A DNA stretch of 63,598 nt. Origin: Nitrospirota bacterium. Its GTDB lineage: Bacteria > Nitrospirota > Thermodesulfovibrionia > Thermodesulfovibrionales > UBA1546. Positions 35,392 to 43,907 of the stretch are shown here, one piece after another (position 1 is the stretch's first letter; each line of letters starts with the position of its first letter). The stretch is from positions 1 through 63,598 of the forward strand of contig JACPZK010000026.1 of the NCBI GenBank assembly GCA_016195565.1. The letters are read 5' to 3'. The notes beneath the pieces are model-generated. The model ran no database searches, was not told the origin of the DNA, and worked only from the letters and a program-made list of their open reading frames with translations. Position numbers and translations under genes: made by a program.

Positions 35392-36431
35392 GAAATCTGC
35401 CGATAGACTGGATTGGTTTTCGCTTTTTGCAGAGATTTTTCTGTCGTTCTAAGGCTAATTCCGCTACAGCCGCAAAACTCGTTCCGAAAGCTTTCGGAAC
35501 TCAAACAGTTGCGGCTGTTAACGCTCCATTAGCCAAGAACGTCAACGAAAAATCTCTAATGCCGCTCAAACCAACCCAGTCTATCGTTTGTGTAGCGTTC
35601 TTTTTATTATTCCCTGCGTTGCTTTGCGCTAATGAAGGCATAATTGAAAAGGATATAACTTATACTGTTGTAAAAGGCGATTATGGAGGGGTGATTGAAG
35701 GCAAACTCGGGCTTGAGTGGAGCCACATTGCCTCAAGCAATCAAATCAAATACGATGCTCCGCTTGAAGTGGGGCAGAAATTAAATATAAAGTTCAGGCG
35801 GATTATTCCGCCCCGTATTGACAATGGCATAATCATAAATATACCCGACAGAACGCTTTACAGATTTTCTGAAGGAAAGCTTAAGGATTATTATTTCATT
35901 GCGGCAGGCAAACCCACCTGGCAGACGCCGCTCGGCGAATTTACCATAAAGAGCAAGGCAAAAGATCCGACATGGTATGTTCCTCCGTCCATCCAGAAGG
36001 AGATGGAAGATAATGGGCAGGATGTTATTGTAGAGATACCGCCGGGCCCTGAAAATCCCATCGGGAAATACTGGCTTCAGCTTTCGCTTGAAGGCATAGG
36101 GCTTCACGGAACAAACTCACCCCATAGCATTTACAAATTCAGGAGTCACGGCTGTATGAGGCTCAGGCCCGAGGTCGCAGAGTTCTTGTTTAATGATGTA
36201 ATTGCCGGCACAAAAGGGATAGTCATGTATGAGACTGTAAAGGCGGCAAAGACCTCTGACAACAGGATTGTGATTGAGGTTTATAAAGATTTTTATAAAA
36301 GGCGTGTAAATTATGATGAAAAAATAAAGGAAAAGCTTAAAGAACTCAATGCGCTTGAAAAGGTTGACTGGAATAAAATCAAAGAGGCGATAGAGAAAAA
36401 AGACGGGCTTGTATGGGATGTGAGTTTATGA
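35388..36431 (+). CDS. L,D-transpeptidase (YkuD) with LysM-like domain
   Basis: 347 residues from the ATG at 35388 that overlaps the IMPase stop (ATGA). The LysM-like stretch ITYTVVKGDYGGVIEGKLGL leads to the YkuD catalytic domain: PIGKYWLQLSL, IGLHGTN and SHGCMRLRP with catalytic Cys256. Cross-links peptidoglycan (periplasm). Residues about 5-66 come from a 186-bp palindromic element that is read in frame. Without the element the N-terminus would read MRNL then CVAFFLLFPALLC, a sensible signal peptide; a second possible start (ATG 35559) lies inside the element. Confidence 0.88.
   Translation: MRNLPIDWIGFRFLQRFFCRSKANSATAAKLVPKAFGTQTVAAVNAPLAKNVNEKSLMPLKPTQSIVCVAFFLLFPALLCANEGIIEKDITYTVVKGDYGGVIEGKLGLEWSHIASSNQIKYDAPLEVGQKLNIKFRRIIPPRIDNGIIINIPDRTLYRFSEGKLKDYYFIAAGKPTWQTPLGEFTIKSKAKDPTWYVPPSIQKEMEDNGQDVIVEIPPGPENPIGKYWLQLSLEGIGLHGTNSPHSIYKFRSHGCMRLRPEVAEFLFNDVIAGTKGIVMYETVKAAKTSDNRIVIEVYKDFYKRRVNYDEKIKEKLKELNALEKVDWNKIKEAIEKKDGLVWDVSL
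35401..35586. repeat. 186-bp palindromic element in the 5' end of the transpeptidase gene
   Basis: Imperfect inverted repeat: outer arms cgatagactgg (35401-35411) and its complement (35576-35586), inner arms acagccgcaa (35466-35475) and its complement (35509-35518), and a perfect 20-bp core gttccgaaagctttcggaac (35481-35500). The length is 62 codons exactly and the reading frame stays open. Confidence 0.88.
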
Positions 36432-36436
36432 GCAGC

Positions 36437-36658
36437 CTATATATCAATTTCTATCACCTTCTCCTTTGACTTCTCGCCCCTGAGTATCTTCACGCTGCTT
36501 TTTCTTACCTTAAAATGTTCTGCCATGACTTCAGCCACAACCTTATTTGCCTTTCCGTCAACAGGAGGGGCGTTTACATAGACCTTCAGCGTTCCCTCTC
36601 CTTCAACAACCGCGTTTCTCTTTGCATTTGTGATTACCTTTATCTTCAGTTTTTTCAT
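36437..36658 (-). CDS. DUF167/YggU-family protein
   Basis: 73 residues. VITNAKRNAVVEGEGTLKVY, NAPPVDGKANKVVAEVMAEH and ILRGEKSKEKVIEI are the whole of this small family, of unknown function. It converges on the transpeptidase gene. Confidence 0.92.
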   Translation of the reverse strand: MKKLKIKVITNAKRNAVVEGEGTLKVYVNAPPVDGKANKVVAEVMAEHFKVRKSSVKILRGEKSKEKVIEIDI

Positions 36659-36840
36659 CGGGAATCCTTATCTTTGTCATATTACCACATAATACGTAAT
36701 GCCCTCAAAGGCTGCACACTGATTTTCTTGCTTTTTTATCTTTCTTAATGCGTTGTCTTGTGCTATATTGTTTTAAATTGTCGGAAAAAGCGAAGGGTCG
36801 GATATTGATTGTTACAGCTCAAAATTATTAAGGACATAAA

Positions 36841-37239
36841 ATGAACAAGGAAGGACATAAATTGAACGAGAAAATTTATACTATTCTTGACGATATGCGT
36901 CTCTGTGTTGGTAAAGATAAAATTCCTATTGCCGATTGTGATAAACAAATTTACCTCTCAATCAAATCTTCCGAGCTTCTTGTTCTTCTTGCGGAAGAAA
37001 ATGAAAAGTCCGCCAAAAAAATCGAAAAACTGACAAAGACACTTACTACCCTTACTTGGGTTATAGTTGCCCTTACAGCATTCTTGGTTTTGTCGGTCTT
37101 TTTTGAATTACCTAAGAAGACTATACAGGTCACTCAAAATCCAAGCCTCCGCGCAGAACAGACAAAGAAATCCGGCAACAACACCAAAATACAAGCACTT
37201 TCCGAAAATAGTCAGAGCGTTCCAAATGTCAGCAAATGA
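36841..37239 (+). CDS. Small single-pass membrane protein, unknown
   Basis: 132 residues. A charged, probably coiled-coil, N-terminal region (LLVLLAEENEKSAKKIEKLT) precedes one hydrophobic helix (TLTWVIVALTAFLVLSVFF) and a polar, low-complexity tail. No family recognised. A direct repeat of aaggacataaa-type sequence precedes the start codon. The neighbouring DNA holds a toxin-antitoxin pair, so this may be accessory. Confidence 0.6.
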   Translation: MNKEGHKLNEKIYTILDDMRLCVGKDKIPIADCDKQIYLSIKSSELLVLLAEENEKSAKKIEKLTKTLTTLTWVIVALTAFLVLSVFFELPKKTIQVTQNPSLRAEQTKKSGNNTKIQALSENSQSVPNVSK

Positions 37240-37290
37240 ATTCATAAATAAAACCTCAACTGTAACAAATTACTCAACCAGACGGGCAGA

Positions 37291-37370
37291 AGAAATAAAT
37301 AGGGACACATAAGAAATAAATAGGTAAGAAATAAATAGAGGAAGAAATCACATAATAAATAGGGACACAT
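37291..37370. repeat. Cluster of short direct repeats (ataaatagggacacat)
   Basis: Copies at 37291-37310, 37311-37324, 37326-37338 and 37352-37370 share aaataaatagg; the first and last also share gacacat. AT-rich and upstream of a toxin-antitoxin pair; possible remnant of a transposed element. Confidence 0.7.
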
Positions 37371-37444
37371 CACATTTTCTTGACGATGCTAATTGCCCCT
37401 GCGCCTTAGTGCCCTCGTTTCTAAAAATTTGGTTATGCGGTTTG

Positions 37445-37473
37445 TTGCCAAAATGCACACATTGTGCTAATCT
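37445..37473 (+). promoter_or_regulatory. Possible promoter of the second BrnT-like pair
   Basis: -35-like ttgcca, 17-base spacer, -10-like taatct, nine bases before the toxin ATG. Weak match. Confidence 0.35.
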
Positions 37474-37481
37474 ATTAATGG

Positions 37482-37766
37482 ATGAAGCATATAAATTGGA
37501 ATACCGAAAAGAGCCTGAAACTTAAAGAATTAAGGGGGATTTGCTTTGAGGATGTAGTTTATTATATTGAGAAAGGCGACATTTTGGATGATTACCTACA
37601 CCCAAACCAGAAAAGGTATCCAGAGCAACGGATAATGGTAATCGGGATAAATAATCGTGCATACCTTATTCCTTATATCGAAGATGCAGAAGAAATATTT
37701 TTGAAAACCATTATCCCCAGTAGAAAGGCGACAGACATTTATTTTGGAGGTGAAAATGAAAGCTAA
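37482..37766 (+). CDS. BrnT-like toxin
   Basis: 94 residues. INWNTEKSLKLKELRGICFEDV at the N-terminus and FLKTIIPSRKATDIYFGG at the C-terminus resemble a BrnT-related toxin subgroup found with small ribbon-helix-helix antitoxins. The next gene overlaps by 11 bases. Confidence 0.78.
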   Translation: MKHINWNTEKSLKLKELRGICFEDVVYYIEKGDILDDYLHPNQKRYPEQRIMVIGINNRAYLIPYIEDAEEIFLKTIIPSRKATDIYFGGENES

Positions 37767-38034
37767 ATTAACCAAAGAAGAACAGGAGATATTGGACAGT
37801 TTTGAAAAAGGCGAATGGGTTCCGGTCAAGAATCTTGCAAAAAGAAAAGCCGAACTGATGAGCTATGCAAGAAATACTTTAAAGAAAGATAAAAGACTAA
37901 ACATAAGAATTTCCGAAAAAGACCTGAATGAACTGCAAAAAAAGGCAATAAGCGAAGGACTGCCTTATCAGACGTATGTTTCAAGCATAATTCATAAATT
38001 TGTCAGCGGCAGACTAAGAGAGGCAAAGAATTAA
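37756..38034 (+). CDS. Antitoxin with ribbon-helix-helix-like end
   Basis: 92 residues from ATG 37756, chosen for ggaggtgaaa just upstream. LTKEEQEILDSFEKGEWVPV and RLNIRISEKDLNELQKKAIS are typical of antitoxins of this toxin subgroup; the latter is a CopG-like DNA-binding part. Confidence 0.8.
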   Translation: MKAKLTKEEQEILDSFEKGEWVPVKNLAKRKAELMSYARNTLKKDKRLNIRISEKDLNELQKKAISEGLPYQTYVSSIIHKFVSGRLREAKN

Positions 38035-38054
38035 GCCTATCCATAGAAAGCAGC

Positions 38055-40337
38055 CTACTGTATGCACACGCTTCTGACCTGCTTATAGGTTGTGAGGCCG
38101 GAAAATACCTTTGATATACCGTCCTGATAAAGGGTTCTCATGCCGTCTTTAATTGCCTGCTGCCGTATCTCTTCCACAGTGCCTCGCTTTGCAATAACCC
38201 TCTTTATATCTTTTGTTCCTATTAACAATTCGTATACGCCGGCTCTGCCTTTATAACCTGAGTGGTTGCACTCATCGCAGCCCTTTGGCTTATAAAGAGC
38301 AAGCTTATCATCATATGCTATTCCAAGTTGAGGGAACTGCTCGCCGTAAGATTTTGACAGAGATTCAAACTCTTCCCTCTCAGGGTGATAAAGTTCTTTG
38401 CATTTCTTGCACAGGGTTCGTACAAGCCGCTGTGCCAGTATGCCTAAAATAGAATCCGCAAAGTTAAGGGGGTCTATGCCCATATCAATAAGACGAGTAA
38501 TTGTTTCAGGCGCGCTGTTGGTGTGAAGCGTGGAAAGGACCAGATGCCCTGTAAGTGACGCCTCTATGCCGATATGCGCTGTCTCGCGGTCTCTCATCTC
38601 GCCGACCATAATCACATCAGGATTAGCCCTTAAAAAGGAGCGCATCGCCCTTGCAAAATCAAATTCTATCTTGGGCTTTACCTCAACCTGACGGAGACCT
38701 TCCTGCGTTATTTCAACAGGGTCTTCAGCAGTCCATATCTTTTTCTCAGGCGTGTTTATATAGGCCAGGGCTGCATGAAGAGTTGTAGTCTTTCCTGAAC
38801 CTGTGGGGCCTACAGCAAGAATGATGCCGTAGGGACGGCTGATTATTTCTTTTAAGTTCGTATAGTCTGACTCTGAAAGGTACAAAGCCTCCAACGGCAT
38901 CGCCTCAGCTGAGGCAAGAATCCTCAGAACCACATCTTCTCCTGCTACCGTAGGCAGTGTAGCCACGCGCAGTTCAACAGGCTTGTTCTTGTAAATGAAT
39001 TTAATCTTGCCGTCCTGAGGCAGTCTTCTTTCCGCGATATCAAGGCTCGCCATTATCTTTATCCTTGACACAACAGGACTGGAATAGGTTAGAGGTATCT
39101 CAAGATGTCTCATGCATACCCCGTCCACTCTGTAGCGGACAAAGGTTTTCTTTGCGATCTTGCTCGGCTCGATATGAATGTCCGAAGCCCCTTTCTCGTA
39201 GGCGTCAATAATTATCTGGTTCACAAGGCGCACTATGGTATTGGACTGTTCGTCGTACTCCGATTCTATAGCAACTATTTCATCCTCATCCTCTTTTTTG
39301 ACGTCTATCTCTGCGAGGATGTCTGACATTGAACCCGCGGCGCCGAAGTCAAATTCAGGAGCTTCAAGGAATTTAATTATGTCATCCCTTAAAGCAACCT
39401 GAAATTCATACTCATTTGCCTTGATAAGGTTTTTTACATCAAGCGCCTTGGCGTCTCTTGGATTATCTATCAGGATGACTGCTTTCCTGTCCGAGAGCGA
39501 TAAAGGAACCCAGTAGGATTTTTTAAGATAGGCGACATTAAGGCCCTTAAGCAATTCTCTCTGAATAAATACGCTGGGGCTGTATTCAATAAATTTGCAT
39601 TTGTAGTACATGCCGAGGGACATTCCTATGTCTGATTTTTTGACCTTATAATTTTCCATAAGGACTGTTTCAATGTCTTTTTTCTGCTCCCGCGCAAGCG
39701 CAGTAGCTGCTTTCAGCTCTTCATCTGTAATAATATTGTGGCTTATCAGGTAGTCAAAGCGTGTGTGAAGCATCTTTGACTGATTCCTGAAGGCAATGCC
39801 GAGCACGCGCGCCATTTCCTCAACGCTCTTTTCGTCAACTTTAGTAAATCTCGGCTGGCTCTTTTTGTTAATTAACTGTATGACGCCAAGGATTTTATTT
39901 TCAAAGAGTATCGGAGCAGTAAGAATCTGTTTTGTGCTGTAGCCTGTTTTCTGGTCCCAGCTGCTGTCAAATTTCAGGTTCGGGTCTATGGCAAATAGTT
40001 CTTTTGTGTCATGTACGTCTCCGATATTTACCATTTTTAAGTCATGCGCTGTGTATCCTGCAATACTGGCATGAGATATGGGAAGCAGTATTTCCTTGAT
40101 GGCAGAACCTACGAGGTACTTTGAGACAAGCTGCCGCTTTACGGGGTCTATGAGGTATATGGTAACTCCTTCGGCGTCAAATAGGCCTAAGATGTCATTT
40201 TTAAGCTGGAACAGAATCTCGTTAACATTGTTGGCAGCGTGTATCCTGTTCGTTACAAATTTCAGCTTTTCAGTGAACTGGAGCTGTTTCTCCAGTATCT
40301 GAATCTTATATGTCTCGCCGGTTTTTTCAGCAGCCAT
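38055..40337 (-). CDS. PilB/GspE-type ATPase with N-terminal GAF domain
   Basis: 760 residues. Residues about 15-185 are a GAF-type sensor domain (DILGLFDAEGVTIYLIDP, NKILGVIQLINKKS); about 195-330 resembles the MshEN region that binds cyclic di-GMP in pilus ATPases; the C-terminal 400 residues are the secretion ATPase with Walker A GPTGSGKTTT, the Asp box TAEDPVE, GEMRDRETA and four Cys in the CKKC...CDEC zinc-type motif. Powers type IV pilus or type II secretion. A GAF domain is not usual in PilB; it may add a small-molecule input. Ribosome-binding site gcaggaggcaac. No pilin genes follow directly. Confidence 0.92.
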   Translation of the reverse strand: MAAEKTGETYKIQILEKQLQFTEKLKFVTNRIHAANNVNEILFQLKNDILGLFDAEGVTIYLIDPVKRQLVSKYLVGSAIKEILLPISHASIAGYTAHDLKMVNIGDVHDTKELFAIDPNLKFDSSWDQKTGYSTKQILTAPILFENKILGVIQLINKKSQPRFTKVDEKSVEEMARVLGIAFRNQSKMLHTRFDYLISHNIITDEELKAATALAREQKKDIETVLMENYKVKKSDIGMSLGMYYKCKFIEYSPSVFIQRELLKGLNVAYLKKSYWVPLSLSDRKAVILIDNPRDAKALDVKNLIKANEYEFQVALRDDIIKFLEAPEFDFGAAGSMSDILAEIDVKKEDEDEIVAIESEYDEQSNTIVRLVNQIIIDAYEKGASDIHIEPSKIAKKTFVRYRVDGVCMRHLEIPLTYSSPVVSRIKIMASLDIAERRLPQDGKIKFIYKNKPVELRVATLPTVAGEDVVLRILASAEAMPLEALYLSESDYTNLKEIISRPYGIILAVGPTGSGKTTTLHAALAYINTPEKKIWTAEDPVEITQEGLRQVEVKPKIEFDFARAMRSFLRANPDVIMVGEMRDRETAHIGIEASLTGHLVLSTLHTNSAPETITRLIDMGIDPLNFADSILGILAQRLVRTLCKKCKELYHPEREEFESLSKSYGEQFPQLGIAYDDKLALYKPKGCDECNHSGYKGRAGVYELLIGTKDIKRVIAKRGTVEEIRQQAIKDGMRTLYQDGISKVFSGLTTYKQVRSVCIQ

Positions 40338-40440
40338 GTTGCCTCCTGCCTTATTATCATATCTCTATTACAGGATAGTTTCAACCGTAATTTATGGGGT
40401 TCCCTATTGCCAAATCCTTTGCCTGACTTTAAAATGTCTT

Positions 40441-42111
40441 ATGCCTGATATAAAGGTTCTTCCTGTTGACTTAAGAAATAAAATCGCTGCCGGAGAGGTT
40501 GTTGAACGGCCTGCCTCTGTTGTGAAGGAACTCATAGAAAACGCAATTGACGCTAAAAGCACAGAGATAAATATAGAAGCGCTTTACGGAGGCAAGAGGC
40601 TAATCAGGGTTTTGGACAACGGCACAGGCATGGATGAAGAAGACGCGCGTTTGTGTTTTGAGCGCCATGCCACAAGCAAGATCAGCAGTGATGCGGATCT
40701 GTTCAATATTACGACAATGGGGTTTCGCGGAGAAGCGCTTCCTTCAATAGCTTCCGTTGCAGGGATAAAACTTATTACAGGCTTAAAAGGCGCTGATTCC
40801 GGAATATCAGTAGAAATCGCCGGAGGAGAAATAAAAGAGATAAAAGCATCCCCTTTTTCAGGCACGTCTGTTGAGGTGAAGGATTTATTCTTCAACACGC
40901 CTGCGAGAAAAAAATTCCTGAAGACAAACAGCACAGAGCTTTTTCATATCATTGATACTGTAACAAAGGAAGCCCTCTCGCATTATGAGATTGGATTCAG
41001 GCTTTTGACTGAAAATCAGGAAACCATGATTTTCCCAAAGGCGTCAGGACTCAGGGAAAGGCTGATGCAGGTATACGGCGATGAATTTGTAAACGGGCTG
41101 ATAGAGGTTCATAAAGAAGAGGGCAAGGGGCTTATAAAAATAAGCGCCTTTGTCTCTGACATAGGGAATTTCAGGAACAGCAAGGCGCATCAATTCATAT
41201 TCATAAATAAGCGGCCGATAAAAGATGCTTCGCTTTCCCACGCGGTATACAGCGCTTACGAAGGAATACTTCCAAAAGATAAGCACCCGGTATTTTTTCT
41301 CTTCCTGGAGCTTGACCCCCGGAAAATTGATTTTAATGTCCATCCAACAAAGAGAGAGGTCAGGTTTGAAGACAAAGAGTCTGTTTACCGGTTTGTGAAT
41401 ACAGGCATACGCGATGCCGTAAAAGGCGATAGGGCAGGGCATGTAAAACCATTTACAGAATCCCCATCAATGCAGTATGACTCTGCAAATTATGAAGGAA
41501 CAGGTGAGGCACTGCCTTCTCATGTCTCGGAGAATCTCGAACTGCCGTATAAACCGTCGCTGCCATTTGTATATCTCGGCGATACATTCATCGCTGTTTC
41601 AGGAAGAGGAGGGCTGAGCCTTATAGACCATCACGCAGCCCATGAAAGAATACTTTACGAAAAATTTCTTAAAAAAATAAAGCTGGACTCGCATCAGATG
41701 CTTTTCCCAAGACAGGTAAATCTTTCGCATAAGGAATACATGGTTATACTTGAAAACAAAACTCTCCTATATGAGCTTGGCATTGAGATTGATGACTTCG
41801 GACATGACGCGATAATTATCCGTTCGCTTCCTGACGCGCTTGCCGGGGGTGACCTGAGAGGAATACTCTCAGATGCCGCATCAGCAATCATAGAAGGAGA
41901 CAGGCCTGACAGAACTGCAAAGGAAGAGATTGCAGCAAGGATTGCCTGCCACAAATCTGTTCGCGGGAAAGAGATACTGAACCAGTCAGAGGTCTCGCAG
42001 CTTCTTTCTGACCTTGAAAACACAGAGCATCCTGACCAATGCCCTCACGGCAGGCCGACACGGATTTTCTTTTCACTGGATGATTTAAAGAGGATGTTTA
42101 AGAGGAAATAG
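40441..42111 (+). CDS. mutL: DNA mismatch repair protein MutL
   Basis: 556 residues from ATG 40441 (MPDIKVLPVDLRNKIAAGEV); earlier in-frame ATGs would add an unlikely hydrophobic tail. GHKL ATPase motifs: ELIENAIDA, DNGTGMDEE and GFRGEALPS. The C-terminal part has IDHHAAHERILYE, a match to the DQHAxxExxxxE endonuclease motif with His in the second position, plus ACHKSVRG and CPHGRPT, so nicking activity is expected. It overlaps the next gene's GTG start by one base. Confidence 0.96.
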   Translation: MPDIKVLPVDLRNKIAAGEVVERPASVVKELIENAIDAKSTEINIEALYGGKRLIRVLDNGTGMDEEDARLCFERHATSKISSDADLFNITTMGFRGEALPSIASVAGIKLITGLKGADSGISVEIAGGEIKEIKASPFSGTSVEVKDLFFNTPARKKFLKTNSTELFHIIDTVTKEALSHYEIGFRLLTENQETMIFPKASGLRERLMQVYGDEFVNGLIEVHKEEGKGLIKISAFVSDIGNFRNSKAHQFIFINKRPIKDASLSHAVYSAYEGILPKDKHPVFFLFLELDPRKIDFNVHPTKREVRFEDKESVYRFVNTGIRDAVKGDRAGHVKPFTESPSMQYDSANYEGTGEALPSHVSENLELPYKPSLPFVYLGDTFIAVSGRGGLSLIDHHAAHERILYEKFLKKIKLDSHQMLFPRQVNLSHKEYMVILENKTLLYELGIEIDDFGHDAIIIRSLPDALAGGDLRGILSDAASAIIEGDRPDRTAKEEIAARIACHKSVRGKEILNQSEVSQLLSDLENTEHPDQCPHGRPTRIFFSLDDLKRMFKRK

Positions 42112-43907
42112 TGCACAAAGGCTATCTTATCCTTATCCTCCATGCCCACTTGCCTTATATCAGGCACCCCGAACACGAATACTTTCTTGAAGAAAACTGG
42201 CTTTACGAGGCAATCACAGAGAGCTACATACCGCTGATTGATGTATTTGACAGGCTTCTGAACGACAATATTGATTTCAGAATTACGCTCTCTCTGAGCC
42301 CGGCGCTTGTTGAGATGTTCAATGATTCTCTTTTAAGAGAAAGGTATCTGAAATATATAAACAATCTTATCGAGCTTTCAGAAAAAGAGCTTCTCAGAAA
42401 CAGAGGTGATATATCGTTTGAGCCTCTTGCAAGGATGTATAACAACAGATTCAAGAGAGTCAAGTTTCTGTATGAAGAATCCTGTAAGAAAGACCTGACC
42501 GCTGCCTTTAGAAGATTGGGGGAAACAGGAAAGGTTGAGATTATAACCACTGCTGCCACTCACTCATATTTGCCTGTCCTGAGTATGTATCCTCAGGCAG
42601 TAAGGGCTCAGATAATGGTTGCAAAGACACATCACATAAAAAACTTTGGGAAAGCGCCTGCCGGGATATGGCTGCCTGAATGCGGCTATTACAATGGGGC
42701 AGACAGAGTGTTGGCAGAAGCAGGCATAAAATTCTTTTTTATGGATACACATGGGATACTGAACGGAACGCCCACGCCGAGATACGGCGCATACAAGCCT
42801 GTAGCCTGCCCTTCAGGAGTTATTGCATTCGGAAGGGATATTGAGTCATCAAAACAGGTTTGGAGCTCGATAGAAGGCTATCCCGGAGATTTTGCTTACA
42901 GGGATTTTTACAGGGATGCCGGATTTGACCTGCCGATGGATTATGTCAGACCGCACATACATCCTGACGGCATAAGAACATATACAGGCATAAAATACTA
43001 CCGTATCACAGGCAAGACAGAGGATAAGATGCCTTATGTAAGAGAACAGGCATTGGCTAAAGCAGAAGAGCACGCTGAAAACTTTATGCTCAGCAAAAAA
43101 TGCCAGATAGAGTTTCTGTACAACAATGTGGGGTTTAAGCCTGCGATAACAGCTCCGTATGATGCCGAACTTTTCGGACACTGGTGGTTTGAAGGGCCGG
43201 ACTGGCTTGATTTCCTTATGAGAAAAGTCGAACAAACGCGTGCACAGGATGTTTTCAGGACAATCACGCCGTCAGAATATTTAAGCGAACCCCGCACGAG
43301 CCGTTGGCTCACAAAGGGGCATGAAAATAGTCATTCAAACGATAACAACAATGTCATTCCCCGACTTGATCGGGGAATCCAGACGCGGGCCCCGCGAAAG
43401 CGGGGAACTCTGAAGAAGAACTGGATTCCGCATCAAGTGCGGAATGACAAATTAAATGCATTTTCGGAGCAAAATCATGAATTCCAATACATAACACCTT
43501 CAATGTCAAGCTGGGGTTATAAAGGGTATAACGAGGTGTGGCTTAACAGTTCAAACAGCTGGATTTACAGGCATCTGCACAGGGCAGTCGAAAAAATGAC
43601 AGAGCTTGCAAATATGTTCCCGCGTGCTGATGGTTTGCTGAAGAGGGCGCTTAATCAGGCTGCAAGAGAAATTCTTCTGTCACAGCATAGTGACTGGGCC
43701 TTTATAATAAAAACAGGGGCCGCAGCCGAGTACGCTTCAAGCAGGCTCGCTGAGCATATAGAGAGATTTAACGGTCTATACGCGGCAATCAGGAAAGGCG
43801 ATATAAACGAGGCGTGGCTGCTTGAGATTGAGAATAAAGACAAACTATTTCCGGAGATAGATTATCGCGTCTATTCAGACAGTGAAAGAAGGTTGTCAAA
43901 AGGATAA
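42111..43907 (+). CDS. GH57-family glycoside hydrolase, probable glycogen branching enzyme
   Basis: 598 residues from a GTG that shares a base with the mutL stop. ILHAHLPYIRHPEHEYFLEE is the GH57/DUF1957 N-terminus; the catalytic Glu lies in GIWLPECGYYN and the acid Asp in TAPYDAELFGHWW. Predicted to be a branching enzyme or alpha-glucanotransferase, not proven. Residues about 414-446 (NNVIPRLDRGIQTRAPRKRG and following) come from a family B repeat read in frame between two conserved blocks. The 3' end overlaps the convergent LysR gene by 37 bases. Confidence 0.9.
   Translation: MHKGYLILILHAHLPYIRHPEHEYFLEENWLYEAITESYIPLIDVFDRLLNDNIDFRITLSLSPALVEMFNDSLLRERYLKYINNLIELSEKELLRNRGDISFEPLARMYNNRFKRVKFLYEESCKKDLTAAFRRLGETGKVEIITTAATHSYLPVLSMYPQAVRAQIMVAKTHHIKNFGKAPAGIWLPECGYYNGADRVLAEAGIKFFFMDTHGILNGTPTPRYGAYKPVACPSGVIAFGRDIESSKQVWSSIEGYPGDFAYRDFYRDAGFDLPMDYVRPHIHPDGIRTYTGIKYYRITGKTEDKMPYVREQALAKAEEHAENFMLSKKCQIEFLYNNVGFKPAITAPYDAELFGHWWFEGPDWLDFLMRKVEQTRAQDVFRTITPSEYLSEPRTSRWLTKGHENSHSNDNNNVIPRLDRGIQTRAPRKRGTLKKNWIPHQVRNDKLNAFSEQNHEFQYITPSMSSWGYKGYNEVWLNSSNSWIYRHLHRAVEKMTELANMFPRADGLLKRALNQAAREILLSQHSDWAFIIKTGAAAEYASSRLAEHIERFNGLYAAIRKGDINEAWLLEIENKDKLFPEIDYRVYSDSERRLSKG
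43352..43449. repeat. Dispersed repeat family B in the GH57 gene
   Basis: tgtcattccccgacttgatc to catcaagtgcggaatgac with an inner pair gcgggccccgcgaaagcgg; about 98 bp, in frame. Confidence 0.9.

Noticed and set aside
40336-40440. N-terminal extension of MutL
   Set aside because: Adds a hydrophobic stretch not found in MutL and overlaps the PilB-type start region.
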